Counted from the first letter of the stretch, positions 23,250-34,600 are shown. The stretch is DNA of 64,000 nucleotides from Haplomitrium mnioides (GCA_049999725.1 JBNGIS010008884.1:57639-121638); one strand, 5' to 3'. Notes: generated by a model not told the origin, from the letters alone. Numbers and translations are program-made.

Positions 23250-23757
23250 TGGAAGTGTCTTGCTGATGGTGTTTGTTTGTTGGAGCTGTTTTGAGACATT
23301 AGTACATGGTTAGCTGCTATGCTCCAAGCTAGGATTCCAATTTGGCAGTATTTGTATGTGGAGAATAGTGAGATTGCCCAAAGAATCTTCTTGATGCATG
23401 TAGCACTGATGGTTGAGCAATATCCACAGTTTCTTTCAGTTAGTATAGTGCGAGGTTATCTGCATGCATTGCCAATCGGCATTTTATTGTTGGGGGCGGA
23501 CTACTTAGCTCGAGTGGGGCCGATCGATTTACTGGTGAGTAATCTTGCATTTGATGTATTTTGGACAGAACGGCTTAGTCTTATTTGGGGTGCAACCTTG
23601 TAGAAACTGGTGGAACCTAGCGTTGATGAGAGAAAGCGAGTAATAGGGTTTTCCACTAGTACCACTATTGTTGTATCTATCACTGAGATTGAGCGACGCC
23701 ATGTGCTAGAAAAAGCCATGGATTGGTATGGTCTTACTTGGATTGTGAGGTTCAGGT
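23250..23757 (+). pseudogene. DNA cytosine-5 methyltransferase-like region inside the retroelement
   Basis: One frame runs from 23250 to 23757 with only two in-frame stops before its end (23292, 23601). Its start fits C5-methyltransferase motif I (GVCLLELF, stop, DISTWLAAMLQA; family F-x-G-x-G followed by a hydrophobic helix), then motif II with an acidic residue (YLYVENSEIAQR), and the lead into motif IV (LARVGPIDLLVS). The catalytic Pro-Cys that should follow is absent (NLAFDVFW). The frame then jumps to a C-terminal part: SVDERKRVIGFSTSTT and IEIERRHVLEKAMDW, which fit motifs IX-X (R-x-x-x-x-G-F ... Q-R ... G-N-A). At about 169 codons it is roughly half the usual domain length, so the middle is deleted. 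This is my reading of motifs; a profile search would settle it. Confidence 0.6.
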
Positions 23758-23774
23758 AGGAAGAGGCTCAAGTT

Positions 23775-24660
23775 TTGTGAGTCTAGACTGATGGGAAGCC
23801 ACACAATAAGTATGTGTTGGTGATGGTGGAGCATTTCTCCAAGTGGACTGAGTTTGTAACATTGTCAAACAAGACTAATGAAGGAGTGGTTGTCAAGTTT
23901 TAGATCAAGTTCTCAGTTATTTTGGAGCACCTATCAAAGTGTTGACAGATTATGGTATGGAATTTTGAGGTGAGTTTAAAGTTTTATGTGAGCAAACTCT
24001 CATTGATCATCGTACTACGTTTGGAGATCACCTTGAGGCAAATAGGTTGGCTGAGTGAGTGGTTCAGACAATGAAGAGAGCATTGCGCAACTATGGCTTG
24101 CAAATTGGTCACCATGAGGATTGAGGTCTCCAACTATAGTGGCTTGCTATAGGTTACAAATTCGGTAAGCAGACATCATTGGCATATTTTTCACCTTATT
24201 TTCTTTTATATAGGAGGGAACCTAATTTACCCTCCTCTATTTGACGTGATGTCACCATGGTTGTGAATCTGGATGATCCAAATGTTTGGGTGCAAGTATG
24301 TTCAAAGAGAGCTCGAGTGTTTGAGAGAGTTACGCTCATGGCGTTTGACAACAGTGTTATTGTTGAGCATCATGATACTTTACGATATGCTAACATACAG
24401 GGAGGTGGATATCACACTAGGATTTAGAGGTTTCATCTTGGTGATTATGTTTATTTGCAGTAGACAACACCCACGACACTTGATGTCATCACTGGATGAC
24501 ATATTATGTGTATATATGAGCTATTGCATTCGAGAGTTTTGCAATTGGAGGGACCTGATGGTATGGTTTGGAAGGACCATGTGCGCAATTGTGCATCTTG
24601 TTACCTTTCAAACATCGATGGCACAATGGATCCCAGTGTGGCACGAGTTCATATAGGTTT
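23775..24660 (+). pseudogene. Integrase core and C-terminal tail remnant
   Basis: Starting in the methyltransferase frame, the sequence reads KYVLVMVEHFSKWTEFV, the region after the first catalytic Asp of an rve integrase core, then LTDYGMEF (second Asp) and, with frame changes, QTMKRALRNYGLQIG after the expected Glu. The tail continues with HHDTLRYANIQGGGY, FHLGDYVYLQ and, at 24540-24650, LEGPDGMVWKDHVRNCASCY and SNIDGTMDPSVARVHIG, a tail I associate with gymnosperm gypsy elements that end in a PHD finger. The zinc-binding N-terminal domain is not visible, so the deletion between protease and core probably removed it. Confidence 0.65.
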
Positions 24661-24811
24661 GAAGTGCATGTTATATGGTTCTCTTTAAGCGGCGACTACT
24701 ATGTTGATTTGTGTCAGATGTTCTAGAGGATCACATATGTCATGCTTGGTGTCTTTATTGGTTACTATTCTTGGTGGATCATGGTTCTACCCTCACTGTT
24801 CACAAATGAAC
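24657..24811 (+). pseudogene. PHD finger relic at the polyprotein end
   Basis: In the same frame as the integrase tail, with one stop (24686), the sequence gives LKCMLYGSL, then AATTMLICVRCSRGSHMSC and GGSWFYPHC. This fits the PHD pattern C4-H-C3 (CxxC, CxxC, HxxC, WxCxxC), except that the second and the seventh zinc ligands read Tyr instead of Cys. PHD fingers read histone tails; in a retroelement one would be expected to steer integration or interact with chromatin. Function is inference and this copy is dead. Confidence 0.65.
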
Positions 24812-24977
24812 TAGTTTCCATTGAGTTCTAGGGTTGGTATAGATTATAGAAGGTGAACGATGGGGCTCCATTACGTCTGACTTCCTAGTCTTTGCATAAG
24901 TAGGTATATATCAAATTTCTAGGAGATTGATGGCTAGCTAGTGTTAGATGACTTGACCACTAGCTAGAGAGCCGATT

Positions 24978-25104
24978 GTGAGGTATTATGCATTGTATGC
25001 GCATGAGACTCAATTGTTTGTCATTCTCTGTTGTATGTTTCTAAATGTCATGGAATGTATGTGGATGATGTAGTTGTGCAAGTGATGTGTATGTGCATGA
25101 CAGC
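24978..25104 (+). repeat. Direct repeat flanking the 3' LTR, left copy
   Basis: It matches 25367-25490 ('catgagactcaattgtttgt', 'gtcatggaatgtatgtgg'). The two copies sandwich the 3' LTR, as if an unequal recombination joined the 3' ends of two elements. Confidence 0.75.
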
Positions 25105-25363
25105 TGTCAAACTATTCTATGTAGATTTTTATTTTTAGACATTTTGAGTTTTTTGCCTTTTTGTGCTTTAGTATATAATACCATGTACTCTCATCGAAAA
25201 GTTATCCTTCAATGTCACTTCGATTTTTGTATGTACCAAGAGGAGAGCTGAGGTATTACAACTCTTGGAGAAGCATGGATTCCTTGTAAGTAAAGATACG
25301 CAGGTTCTAATATCGGAAGATCAACATTTGAATTTCTTGAGAAGGTATCACTCAAGAAAAGTA
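25105..25363 (+). repeat. 3' LTR, truncated on its right
   Basis: It begins TGTCAAACTATTCTATG and follows the 5' LTR until 'gaaaagta', where the flanking repeat starts. The abrupt end shows that the LTR is incomplete. Confidence 0.65.
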
Positions 25364-25366
25364 TTG

Positions 25367-25490
25367 TGAGGTCTCATGCATTGCATGTGCATGAGACTCA
25401 ATTGTTTGTTATTCTCTGTTACATGTTTGTAGATGTCATGGAATGTATGTGGATGATGTAGTTGTGTAAACGATGTGTATATGCATGACA
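25367..25490 (+). repeat. Direct repeat flanking the 3' LTR, right copy
   Basis: Partner of 24978-25104 with about a dozen differences; it ends with 'gtatatgcatgaca' like the left copy. Confidence 0.75.
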
Positions 25491-26677
25491 AAATAAGTGA
25501 AAAATCTATACAAAGAAGACAAGATGATGTTAAGGCTTTCAATGCATGCGATAATCACAAACTAATATACAAAAGTTGGAGATTCATAAATTCGATCACA
25601 ATTGTCGCATATGCAACATATGTAGCAATTGCAATAAGAGCTTTCAACATTTATTATGATGCCACAACATCATACATAATACAAATAAGATAATATCAAA
25701 GAGGGTAGAAGTTAGTTGCATGAAAATCTCCGAAAGTTTATTGTTCAAAATATGAATGTTAGAAAATACTATAACCTCTATGATTTTGCTAAAAAGCAAG
25801 ATGTGACTAGATATCTAGCAACTATATAACATTGTCGAATAAGAACCAAACTTGTCCTTGTTATTCCAATAGAACTATTTGTGGCAACCTATTGCCATTT
25901 ATATTTGCAACAATTGAGATGTTGAAATCAACCTTTTGACTAGCTCACTTTTATTTTTATTTTCTTTCATTGATCAAATTCGCAAAACTTTGCAATAGTC
26001 TTTCCAACTAGCTTACATGACATATAATATTATATCTATTTGCGACATAGCAATGTTCATATAAGAGGTTGGATTATAGTAGTGAAAGCTATCTAACTAG
26101 CTTCGTGTATTTTGGTAGCCTCAAAATATTGCTTATAATTAAATATTAATTTTCAATTACTATTTGAATTGTTGTTTTATCATGTCTTCAATTTTAAAAA
26201 ATGCTAGTGATTTTTATCTTCTTTAAATAGTGTCATTTTTATCATTTAAAGTTGCACTTATTGCATATAACTTTAGTATGTATGAAGAATTAACAATTTT
26301 TTATTGCATTGCTTGTATCACTACTTCATTTTCTCTTAAAACCACCATAAAATAACACTTAAGTTGAACACTAGTAATTGAACTTCTCTTTCAACTTTTT
26401 CCAAAGGAAAAAGAAGAAACAGTCGTCCTTATCAAAACAATCCAGTCAAGAAAGATGCCATACAATACAAACGATTCTGTTAGAGACTCGTTTGGTACTT
26501 GAGATAAAACAGGTGTGGCTACCGCTAAAACTACCGCTAGCCCAATTTTGGCGGAGGGGTGGGCAGGGTGGGTTTGAATGATAGATAGATAGCAAAGAAG
26601 GATAAGTTCAAAGACGGCCTTAAAGAGCTCACGCAGGGAAGTTAAGGGAAGGGAAGCGATCGATTGAATGCTGAGCA
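25491..26677. other. AT-rich intergenic stretch upstream of arginase
   Basis: No gene is supported. The last 300 bases are richer in GC and presumably hold the arginase promoter and 5' UTR; a short gatagatagatag run lies at about 26580-26592. I see no confident TATA box. Confidence 0.5.
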
Positions 26678-28668
26678 ATGGCATCTGTAATGAAAATTGC
26701 GAGGAGGGCTGCTGTGAATTTGGGTGAGGCATTGTGTAATGGGCGAGGCTTGCAAACGATGTCTGTCGTGGATGGTCAAAATCGAGTCATCGAAGCTTCG
26801 CTGACTCTTATCCGGGAACGTTCACGGCTCAAGGTTGTGACGCCCAACACCAGACGTTCGTTCGTTTTTGTGCTTGTTCCTCTTTCTTTATTTCTTTCTT
26901 TTGTTTCAATAGTTCGCGATTGCAGAAATTCTGTTCACGATCTCGTTTGCTCATTTTCCTCTTCCCTCATAAGCTTAAATACGATGACAGCGCCATCAAC
27001 CCCATTTGAGCTCTGGAATGGCTATCTGGCCATTCTTTGAATCTGCATTTCTCTTTCGTAGCATTTTAAAAATAAAAAAATAAAATTTCTTTCAAGTGTG
27101 AGATCTTCTGTCAACCGAATTTCTGATGCTGTTAATCGACCTCTGTTTCGCTGTTTTCCGTCGCAATTTGAAATCGGAAATCGAAACTCATAGTAACACT
27201 TTATCTATAGTAATGCAGGCAGAACAGGTACGCCTCGTTGGAGGCTCAGCAGCTACGACCTGTTTGCTGGGAGTTCCAATGGGCCACAATTCCTCATTCT
27301 TACAGGGTCCTGCATTTTCTCCCCCTCGTATAAGGGAGGCGATCTGGTGCGGCAGCACAAACTCTACCACAGAGGCCGGTGGGTTTTCAAGAGCTCGGTG
27401 TTTTGAGACCGTTATTCTCACCATTAGAAGAACTCCCAAATTTTTTTGCATACATTTACAGGACCCGTGATTAAGTTGCACTTTTCACTGGAGTGGGTTG
27501 ATACCGTGAGATGGAACTTTTGATCATGAATGTGAACCTCTGTATGCTGGATACTGCAGGGAAGGTGTTGGATGACATCAGAGTTCTAACAGACGTGGGA
27601 GATGTTCCCATTCAAGAAATGCGGGCTTGTGGAGTTGATGATGCCCGACTGATGGATACTATCAGCGAATCTGTGAAGCTAGTTATGAAAGAGGTAGGAG
27701 GGGCCAAGTGTTAAGCACAACCACATCGCTACTGTGGTTGTTTATCTGATGATTCCTTAGAAGCTTTGAGGATTCTTGCATGAACCTTTCGTCCAGAAAT
27801 GTGGAGTTGGACTTGAATGACGTTTCTAATCTTGTTTTGTTTCGTTCTACAACGTTTCTAGCATCCTCTTAATCCACTTGTTCTGGGAGGGGATCACTCT
27901 ATATCTTTCCCTGTTGTGCGAGCTGTTTCCGAGCAACTAGGTGGGCCTGTCGACATTCTTCATCTGGATGCTCACCCTGACATCTATCAAGCGTTTGAGG
28001 GAAATCATTACTCTCATGCATCTCCCTTTGCTCGCATAATGGAAGGAGGCTATGCAAGGAGACTTCTGCAGGTAACTGTATGACGTTTCAGTGTTGTCTT
28101 GAGTATGCAAACTTGGAAGGATTCATAGGGTGTTCATACTCCACTCTGGCGAATTCTACTCAACCTGTGACAATTGTTCAGGTCGGCCTGCGGTCAGTGA
28201 CTAAAGAGGGTAGGGAGCAAGGAAAGAAGTTTGGGGTTGAACAGTTTGAGATGCGGAATTTCAGCCGAGATCGAGCTTTCCTGGAAAATCTGGTGGGCTG
28301 TCCTCTTTGAAGTTTTATTGATTCTGCATTTTGCTCCAATGCGCTTGCCTACTTAGAATGAATGTTGTCCTCTAGAAGGTTATTTTCTGTGTGTGGACTA
28401 TGTGCAGGAGCTGGGTCAAGGGGTGAAAGGGGTCTACGTATCCATTGACGTGGATTGTTTAGACCCAGCATTTGCACCAGGTGTTTCTCACATTGAGCCC
28501 GGAGGTCTGTCTTTCAGAGATGTGATGAATATTGTACAAAACTTGATGGGCAACATTGTAGCTGCTGATGTTGTGGAATTTAATCCACAGAGGGACACAG
28601 TGGACGGCATGACAGCCATGGTTGCTGCCAAGCTAGTTAGAGAACTTGCAGCCAAGATTTCTAGATGA
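26678..28668 (+). CDS. Arginase (agmatinase/ureohydrolase family), six exons, intact
   Basis: Arginase hydrolyses L-arginine to ornithine and urea and in plants acts in mitochondria, freeing nitrogen from stored arginine. Exons by phase: 26678-26833, 27219-27378, 27560-27693, 27862-28071, 28182-28292 and 28408-28668, all GT-AG, giving 343 residues, the usual plant length. The N-terminus (MASVMKIARRAAVNLGEAL) is basic and alanine-rich, as in mitochondrial presequences. Mn ligands of the family are present: H162 in LGGDHS, D186, H188 and D190 in DAHPD, D271 and D273 in SIDVDCLDP. The substrate-loop sequence GHNSSFLQGPAF and the end DTVDGMTAMVAAKLV are also intact. It reads like pine arginase. 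It converges with the DUF707 gene, about 850 bp apart. Start choice: first ATG in frame before a conserved exon. Confidence 0.93.
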
Positions 28669-29517
28669 GTTCAGTTATCGTAAGGACCACCAACTGATTG
28701 CAACTTTTGGTTGACCACAAGGATCGCTGTTAACGAAGTCCTTTTTGTACCACTTTGTGGTTATCCTCCTACTGGAGGATAACCTCAAACAGATGTCATT
28801 TTTGTCTGGAAGAAGCGGAACAGTTCTAGTTTCAATTTTAGGACATTTGAGATTTTCATTTCTTCGAAACCTTCAACAGTAATTTCATGTGTTACCTGTC
28901 CCAAGAGGATGATGTTTGATTTTTGCCAATGAAAGTTCACCGTTGCTTGTCCACCATGATTTCACCATCCTCCTCCATTCTCTACATGTTGGACCCTCAA
29001 TTTACATCATATATTATACTGGCAAATTTGAGCTCCACATTGCCAAGTAGGCAAATCAAAAATTCCTTTTTTTCTACTTTCAAGAGGTTCAATGTTACCC
29101 TTCCACTTTCTTTCCTCACCAAGTGTATGTAATAAGGGTCACTGCATGTCACATCCTACACCTTTCCTGCATTTTCGCTTCCTTGCAATCGACCTCTCTG
29201 CCCACTGTTTGGTCAAGATCGGGAGATGTTTTTCGTATATTGTACATTGCGTATTCTTGACGTCTTTCAAGTACTGGGAGGGTGATTCAAAGTTGAACTT
29301 TCCTCCTGGACTAAATGTCCATTTCACTGGCAAACTGGCTAACTTGATGTCTGCTTATTTCTCTTGCTTATCCGGACAGAAGGGTGCGTGGTATCTAACG
29401 AACGATCGAACGGTGTTTGAACTCCATTGACCAGCAAGTTATCGAAAGAACAGTGGACGATGGAAGTATTTCCCTTAGGAAGCAGCGTATATTCAGCCAG
29501 ATCCTTCACATAGCTCG
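28669..29517. other. Convergent 3' intergenic region
   Basis: Space between the stops of arginase (+) and the DUF707 gene (-). It should hold both 3' UTRs. A short hairpin, gtggttatcctcctactggaggataacctc (about 28758-28787, perfect 'gttatcctcc'/'ggaggataac' arms), lies 90 bases after the arginase stop. No gene is supported. Confidence 0.6.
28760..28785. other. Inverted repeat after arginase
   Basis: The arms ggttatcctcc and ggaggataacc are separated by four bases (tact). A hairpin could form in the 3' UTR of arginase; any role is unknown. Confidence 0.6.
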
Positions 29518-32500
29518 TCACTCAGCTGGCTTTTTGTACGGGTCCTGCCAATACTTATCCGCCTCTGCAGCTTGCTTCCACCGTCTCCTGAACGTTGCAA
29601 GCTCATTGAACGATCTTCTCACAATCTGCCACAAATCGAACGGACTTAATAGTATGAGATCTAACTAGCACATTGCAGTATTTGATTGAAATTCTTATCA
29701 CAGATGGATTGGAACCAACCAGGCCGCGTATATCTTGCTTTTCACTGTTCCCGTCCACTGGAGATCCCGGACTCTGTACCTAATGATCGAGAAAGAAATA
29801 AACAAGAGTTAGTAATGCCCTACTGACTCGAAGGTCCGTACACTCCGTAATAAATTGCACGCTTCTTGGCATAGATTCATTCATACTTCGTCGTTCAGAG
29901 ATGGTATTCCCTTGTGGATGATGTACTGCTCGTCAACCACACCTACTTTCAGGGTACGATCGCCCTACAAGCGCACAGCGAGCATGAGCAGTAGAATTGA
30001 ATTTCACGAGCCAGTCCACAAATTAAATCTTCAGACCTGCTTCGATATTTAATTTGATTGACATACTTTGATATGTAGCACACACACCACACCTACAATT
30101 TCAGTCCACTGGGAATGCACCGATGATACCTCAGAATCTGAATCACGGAAACATTCCATTTAGACTATTACCTGTGCACAATATCCGAAGCTGAAGTCGA
30201 TACCCCAGCCATAAATTAGATCATTCTGCACAGTTTTTGCCAACAGCACATGAGTTTTGAAATGGTTGCAAAATCCGGTTTATCGCAAGCATGGAAGTAA
30301 GCGCATCACACAGACCATTATTCAGTTCGTACGCTCTCACCTGGATAAGATTCCATATGCATTTCCAAGCAGCACTACTAAATGTCGGTGCCATCAGTTC
30401 TACAAATCTGCAATGAGCACGGTTCAATTAATGGGCAACGCATGACAAATGACTGAAAGTGCAATGGCCAAGTACGAATGCTGAAATCATCCAATGGGGA
30501 CAAAATTTTGGTGGCACAGACTTGATCAAATTCAAGAATTTCGACGAAAAGAGGACAGCATTGTAACGTACCCTGAGCAAGGAGGTCCTTCGGTGTCGTT
30601 GACGGTGCAATGTAGCCTTTCACTCCAACTTCTCCTGCTCAAATTCAAATCATGGATATACGGTAAGATCAGGATTCCCGGTGCACGGCTCACGTGCGGT
30701 ACGAAACTGTAAATGTTCACATTGTGTCCGCTCAGACTCTAAATTCCGTTATCAGTGTTCTGCTACAGTAACAAAGAACCTTGAGTCCAACTAAGGCAGA
30801 ATGTCACGATAATGGATGTAGATGTTGTAATTCGCACTATTGACGCCCAATGACGTTCAAATATGTTGTGCGGCCCATTCAGAATCTCTAACGCATTCAT
30901 GCCAAGCATGCACTAATGCGGTAATGTCATTACAATCTGCAGGTACTTGCCTGTGCAACTTCGAATCTGGGACCAGTCTTGTAATCTCGTGATGGATTGA
31001 TCCTGAACGAGGATCCAATGCAGGTTGGGATATTTCGAGTCCTTCCTCGTCGACAATTTGTATATACCTGGTGAAACACAATGTCCACTGGTAAGTCGTC
31101 GATCTCCATGCTTGCATTGTAATCATTATTTCCCTGATGTTCATGAACGGAACATGCCATGGCCCACACCTGGAGACGTTGAAATTTTCCACTCCAAGAT
31201 CTTCGTCCCAAAGGAAGATATACTTGTAATTACCAACGATGTTTGGATGCATGAATCTCTTTGCAAACCACCTGTCAACAGTAGATGGTCAATTATAGTA
31301 AGAAATCAAAACTTCCAGCATGGCTAACTTATCAGTACTGCATCTAGTTCGTTGACGAAGTAAAGAAAATCTGATTCAGGAGAAACTAACCACTTCGTTT
31401 GCTTCATGGCAATAACGTGTATGACTTTCTCACCCCAGGGCAGTTTCATCCATTCATCCACTATTCCATCGTAATGAAAAAGCATCACAACAAAATTGTC
31501 GGCCAGGAACTGCGCATCACAGAGAGTTTCAGACGTACTTTACTCTCATAGACAGTTGAGTTCAAGAATTCACTACACATATACATACGTATGCAATGTC
31601 GATCAAACAGTACTCGATCGATTAGAACGTAGGCACAAAACTACGTTTGACAGCTAATACACCTTTTGGACAACTGTATCGACAGCCTCTTTTTGTTTGA
31701 TGCCGACCGGCATCGCTAATAAATATTCCTTCGGGTGTCGTTTCTGGAGCACAAAACACAGCATTTATGTTACAATAAAACTGCAGAATCCAAGAAACGT
31801 AAAATCCAGCAATGTACAATCCACACATGTCTGCAAACGACAAGGGATACGTGGGATAGCTGACATTCTCTGTATCATTCCATAAGTGCATTGTTTCCAG
31901 ATTGCTGGTGGGCTGCTTCATTGCGCAAGGTAATGCCTTCACTTCCGGATCGTCCGCGGCACAAGGATCTGGTTCAGGAGGCTCGGAACTTATCGGTGGA
32001 ACGACTACTGCAACAGTCTACGCACAAAGACAATCAGCCACGCACGCACTGTCGGTGTAAAACGAATGCGAAAGGTTTTTGCCGATAACAGACAGTACTG
32101 CAAGCTGAGCTAACTGAACTCTGTGACACTACCTCGGGTCCAGTGACAGGCGCCTCAGGTAGATCTTTCGCTTCACTGTTGCAATTGTTTCGAGGCTTGA
32201 TCATACCCAAAGTCAAAGCTCCTAGTTCCTGCATATTCGACCGAGGATAACCGTAGATTAGTTGATCAGTTTGACTCGATCAAACACACAGCACGCATCC
32301 GAACAAACGTAATCTGATTCGTGTCACATAGGCAGGAAAGCTCTTCACGCCCATGACTTCAATAAGCGTCGTCAAATTCACGAATGCATCAGGTAGAAAA
32401 CGGACACGAAGATGGTAGCTCGCAACAATCGGCAGAGGACCTAGTGTTATTGTATGATACTGAGATCAAGGTAGGGAACCAAAAGATGACAACATATTAC

Positions 32501-33257
32501 GTTGAACTTGAGGTCATTGACGGCGACGTAGGAAAGGATCACAAGTGCGAAGATGAGCAACGACATTCGCGCAAGTGACCACGAAGGCAGAGTAGATAGC
32601 CAAGATTTTGCATCGAATCGTCCTTTGTAAAACTGCAATTCACAGAAACGTCCATTGTTAAACAGCAATTCCGAGAAACTTCCAAGGCCTATGCAATTTG
32701 GTTACATATGTGGCTAGCGAATAGCAACAACTACTGTGCTTCCTAATCGTCTCGTTTACGAAAGTTCCACACATTCAATTGGATGGAAGGTTTGGTAGTC
32801 AGACATCAAAATTTCATTAAGCCACAATATTATACCTGTACTAAGTGGGTATTGCCCATGAGCTCAGACGCCCAAAAAACAAAACTTCAATTTCACATCT
32901 AAATTTAAAAAATTGAAGTCCAAATTTTCAATGTAGATGATCTTTTCATAACATTCGGATTTCTCAGTCTATCCGCTGTATTGGCTACAGCAGATCAAGC
33001 TCAGTTCGTGCATCTCTTCAACAAGAAATCTGAACGCGGTTAGCGTACCTTCCTGCTCGTCGATCTTGGCTCATGTTCGAGCTTTTCTAAATCCATGACA
33101 TGCCCATTGACCGTCTCCATTGTGGAATCCGCTTCCAGTATTGAAAATCGTTGACGATATTCAGCATCCGAATCGATGCCTGTCGAAATGAATGGTTACC
33201 ATGACGACTCTCGGACTTCTGAAAAAAGTTTGAATTAATACCATGGAAAATCAGCAT
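29518..33257 (-). CDS. DUF707 family protein, type II membrane, fifteen exons
   Basis: Exons by phase (minus strand): 33257-33242, 33179-33049, 32632-32501, 32228-32133, 31981-31865, 31743-31663, 31509-31394, 31271-31170, 31067-30951, 30634-30572, 30407-30341, 30225-30172, 29964-29887, 29773-29702, 29625-29518; total about 449 residues without a stop. Exon 3 holds a membrane anchor (MSLLIFALVILSYVAV). The family core follows: LLAMPVGIKQKEAVDTVVQK, VVMLFHYDGIVDEW, YIFLWDEDLGVENF, DEEGLEISQPALDP, DTEGPPCSG, FVELMAPTFSSAAW, NDLIYGWGIDFSFGYCAQ, VGVVDEQYIIHKGIPSL. The family is plant-wide and of unknown activity; the fold and the DED motif suggest a Golgi glycosyltransferase-like protein (inference). 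Intron 9 has a GC donor. The first exon, exon 5 start and exon 14 end are the least certain. Confidence 0.85.
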
Positions 33258-34600
33258 CCATCCTCTGGAGTTTGTGTAGAAGTGATCGCGAGCAGCTGCA
33301 GCACGGCACGGCAGCAGTTGGAAAGCAGCAGCTCCAATCTGCTGTAACCAGATTTTCTTAGTCAGCGGCTCTCATACGAAATTGCTCCCTATGGGGATCG
33401 TAGAAGAATGGAATTGTCCTCGGAAAGCTATTCTTCATCTATTCCAACATTGCTTTTATGCACACCATGAGGTACACAGAGACGGACAAAACTTTTTCAC
33501 GAACTGATTACTTTCTCGACGTGCAATACAACAAACTTTGGTGTCCGTGTGCACACCGAGAGCATTGCCTAAGTATGTTATTTGAAAACCTGCTAGAATC
33601 GTCAACCATCTCTCTCCTCCAAGAGGCATTACCGCCGCGAATCTCAGCACGACGTTCCTTCCCGTGTTTGTCGTCCAAAAGCAAGATCACACCACATAGT
33701 CCGCAACGTTGCTGCCGATTTCTAAAAATAATTATAATATTGCTGGAGCTACAGGTGCAAAGTCGCCGGCAGAACGCGCAACATTTCGCCGGCTTTTCCA
33801 AACCACGAATGCACCATTTGCAAATTTTAACTTGGTTTCTTTGCATTTCATTCCAAACCGTCTGAATCCACTGCGCCAGCGGGAATGCAAATTAGAGCAG
33901 GAATTCCTGCAAAAGACCCGCCACTTCCACGAAAAAACTGGATCTGTAAAATCAAGCTCAAATTAGCAACAAAGTGTTTGGACAAGATAATTGTGGCACA
34001 CTATTGTTAGTCAAAGTTGCTAATTTTGAGGAGAAATATCATGACCCTGCAACTCTTCAATTTGTTGTTTAGTATGTATGCGTTTCGGAAACCACTTTTG
34101 ACCACATTGTTGTTAATCATCTTCAATTTAGGAGCCAGCTGCTAATGTGTCCTGTCTTATTGTACAGCGACAAATTTGAGAATCCAATAAAGTTGAGAAC
34201 GAGGCACATGAGATTCCAACAAAGGCATTATGTTGTCATGAAGAAATTCATCATGATTCAATGTGACAAAATGCTTGTCTTAGAAAAAAAAACGTGTGCT
34301 TGGAACGGAGAGAAACACTTAACGAGATAAGAAGTAGGGTTTCTATCACTGTAGGGATTCAAATCAGGCTTGGGCGACTTTGTTTCGACTTTGGCCCGGC
34401 TTTGGCTTTGGTTTCAGCATCGAAATCTTTCAAGACGGTACGTGCAGTGGACCGTTTGATTGCATTGGTTGGTTTGAGGTGCCAGGAATCGATGTGGCGA
34501 TTTTCGCATTCCGTTTCGGTTTGAATAAGCCTTGATGAAGGAATTATTTGCGCGTTTGGAATTCACCAATATGCTGCGTGTTCATTCCACAGGGGTGTCT
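33258..34600. other. Divergent intergenic region (shared promoter space)
   Basis: About 1.3 kb between the starts of the DUF707 gene (-) and the mL64-like gene (+). It probably carries both promoters and 5' UTRs. Open stretches here are short and lack family features. Repeated 'gcagctg/cagcagc' occurs at 33290-33345. Confidence 0.5.

Larger units (their letters stand above)
16916..25363 (+). mobile_element. Gypsy-type element carrying methyltransferase and PHD-like regions
   Basis: Direct repeats at 16916-17180 and 25105-25363 act as LTRs. Between them lie a 3.5-kb leader, a gag remnant (from about 20690), a zinc knuckle (21729), a retropepsin region (22400-22890), a region resembling a DNA cytosine-5 methyltransferase (23250-23757), integrase core and tail (23790-24660) and a PHD finger relic (24657-24811). 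RT and RNase H are not found, so an internal deletion is likely. Stops occur throughout. It is unrelated in sequence to the chromoviruses nearby. Confidence 0.65.

Noticed and set aside
31025-31327. 100-codon plus-strand open frame
   Set aside because: It is the shadow of DUF707 exons on the opposite strand, whose motifs are conserved.
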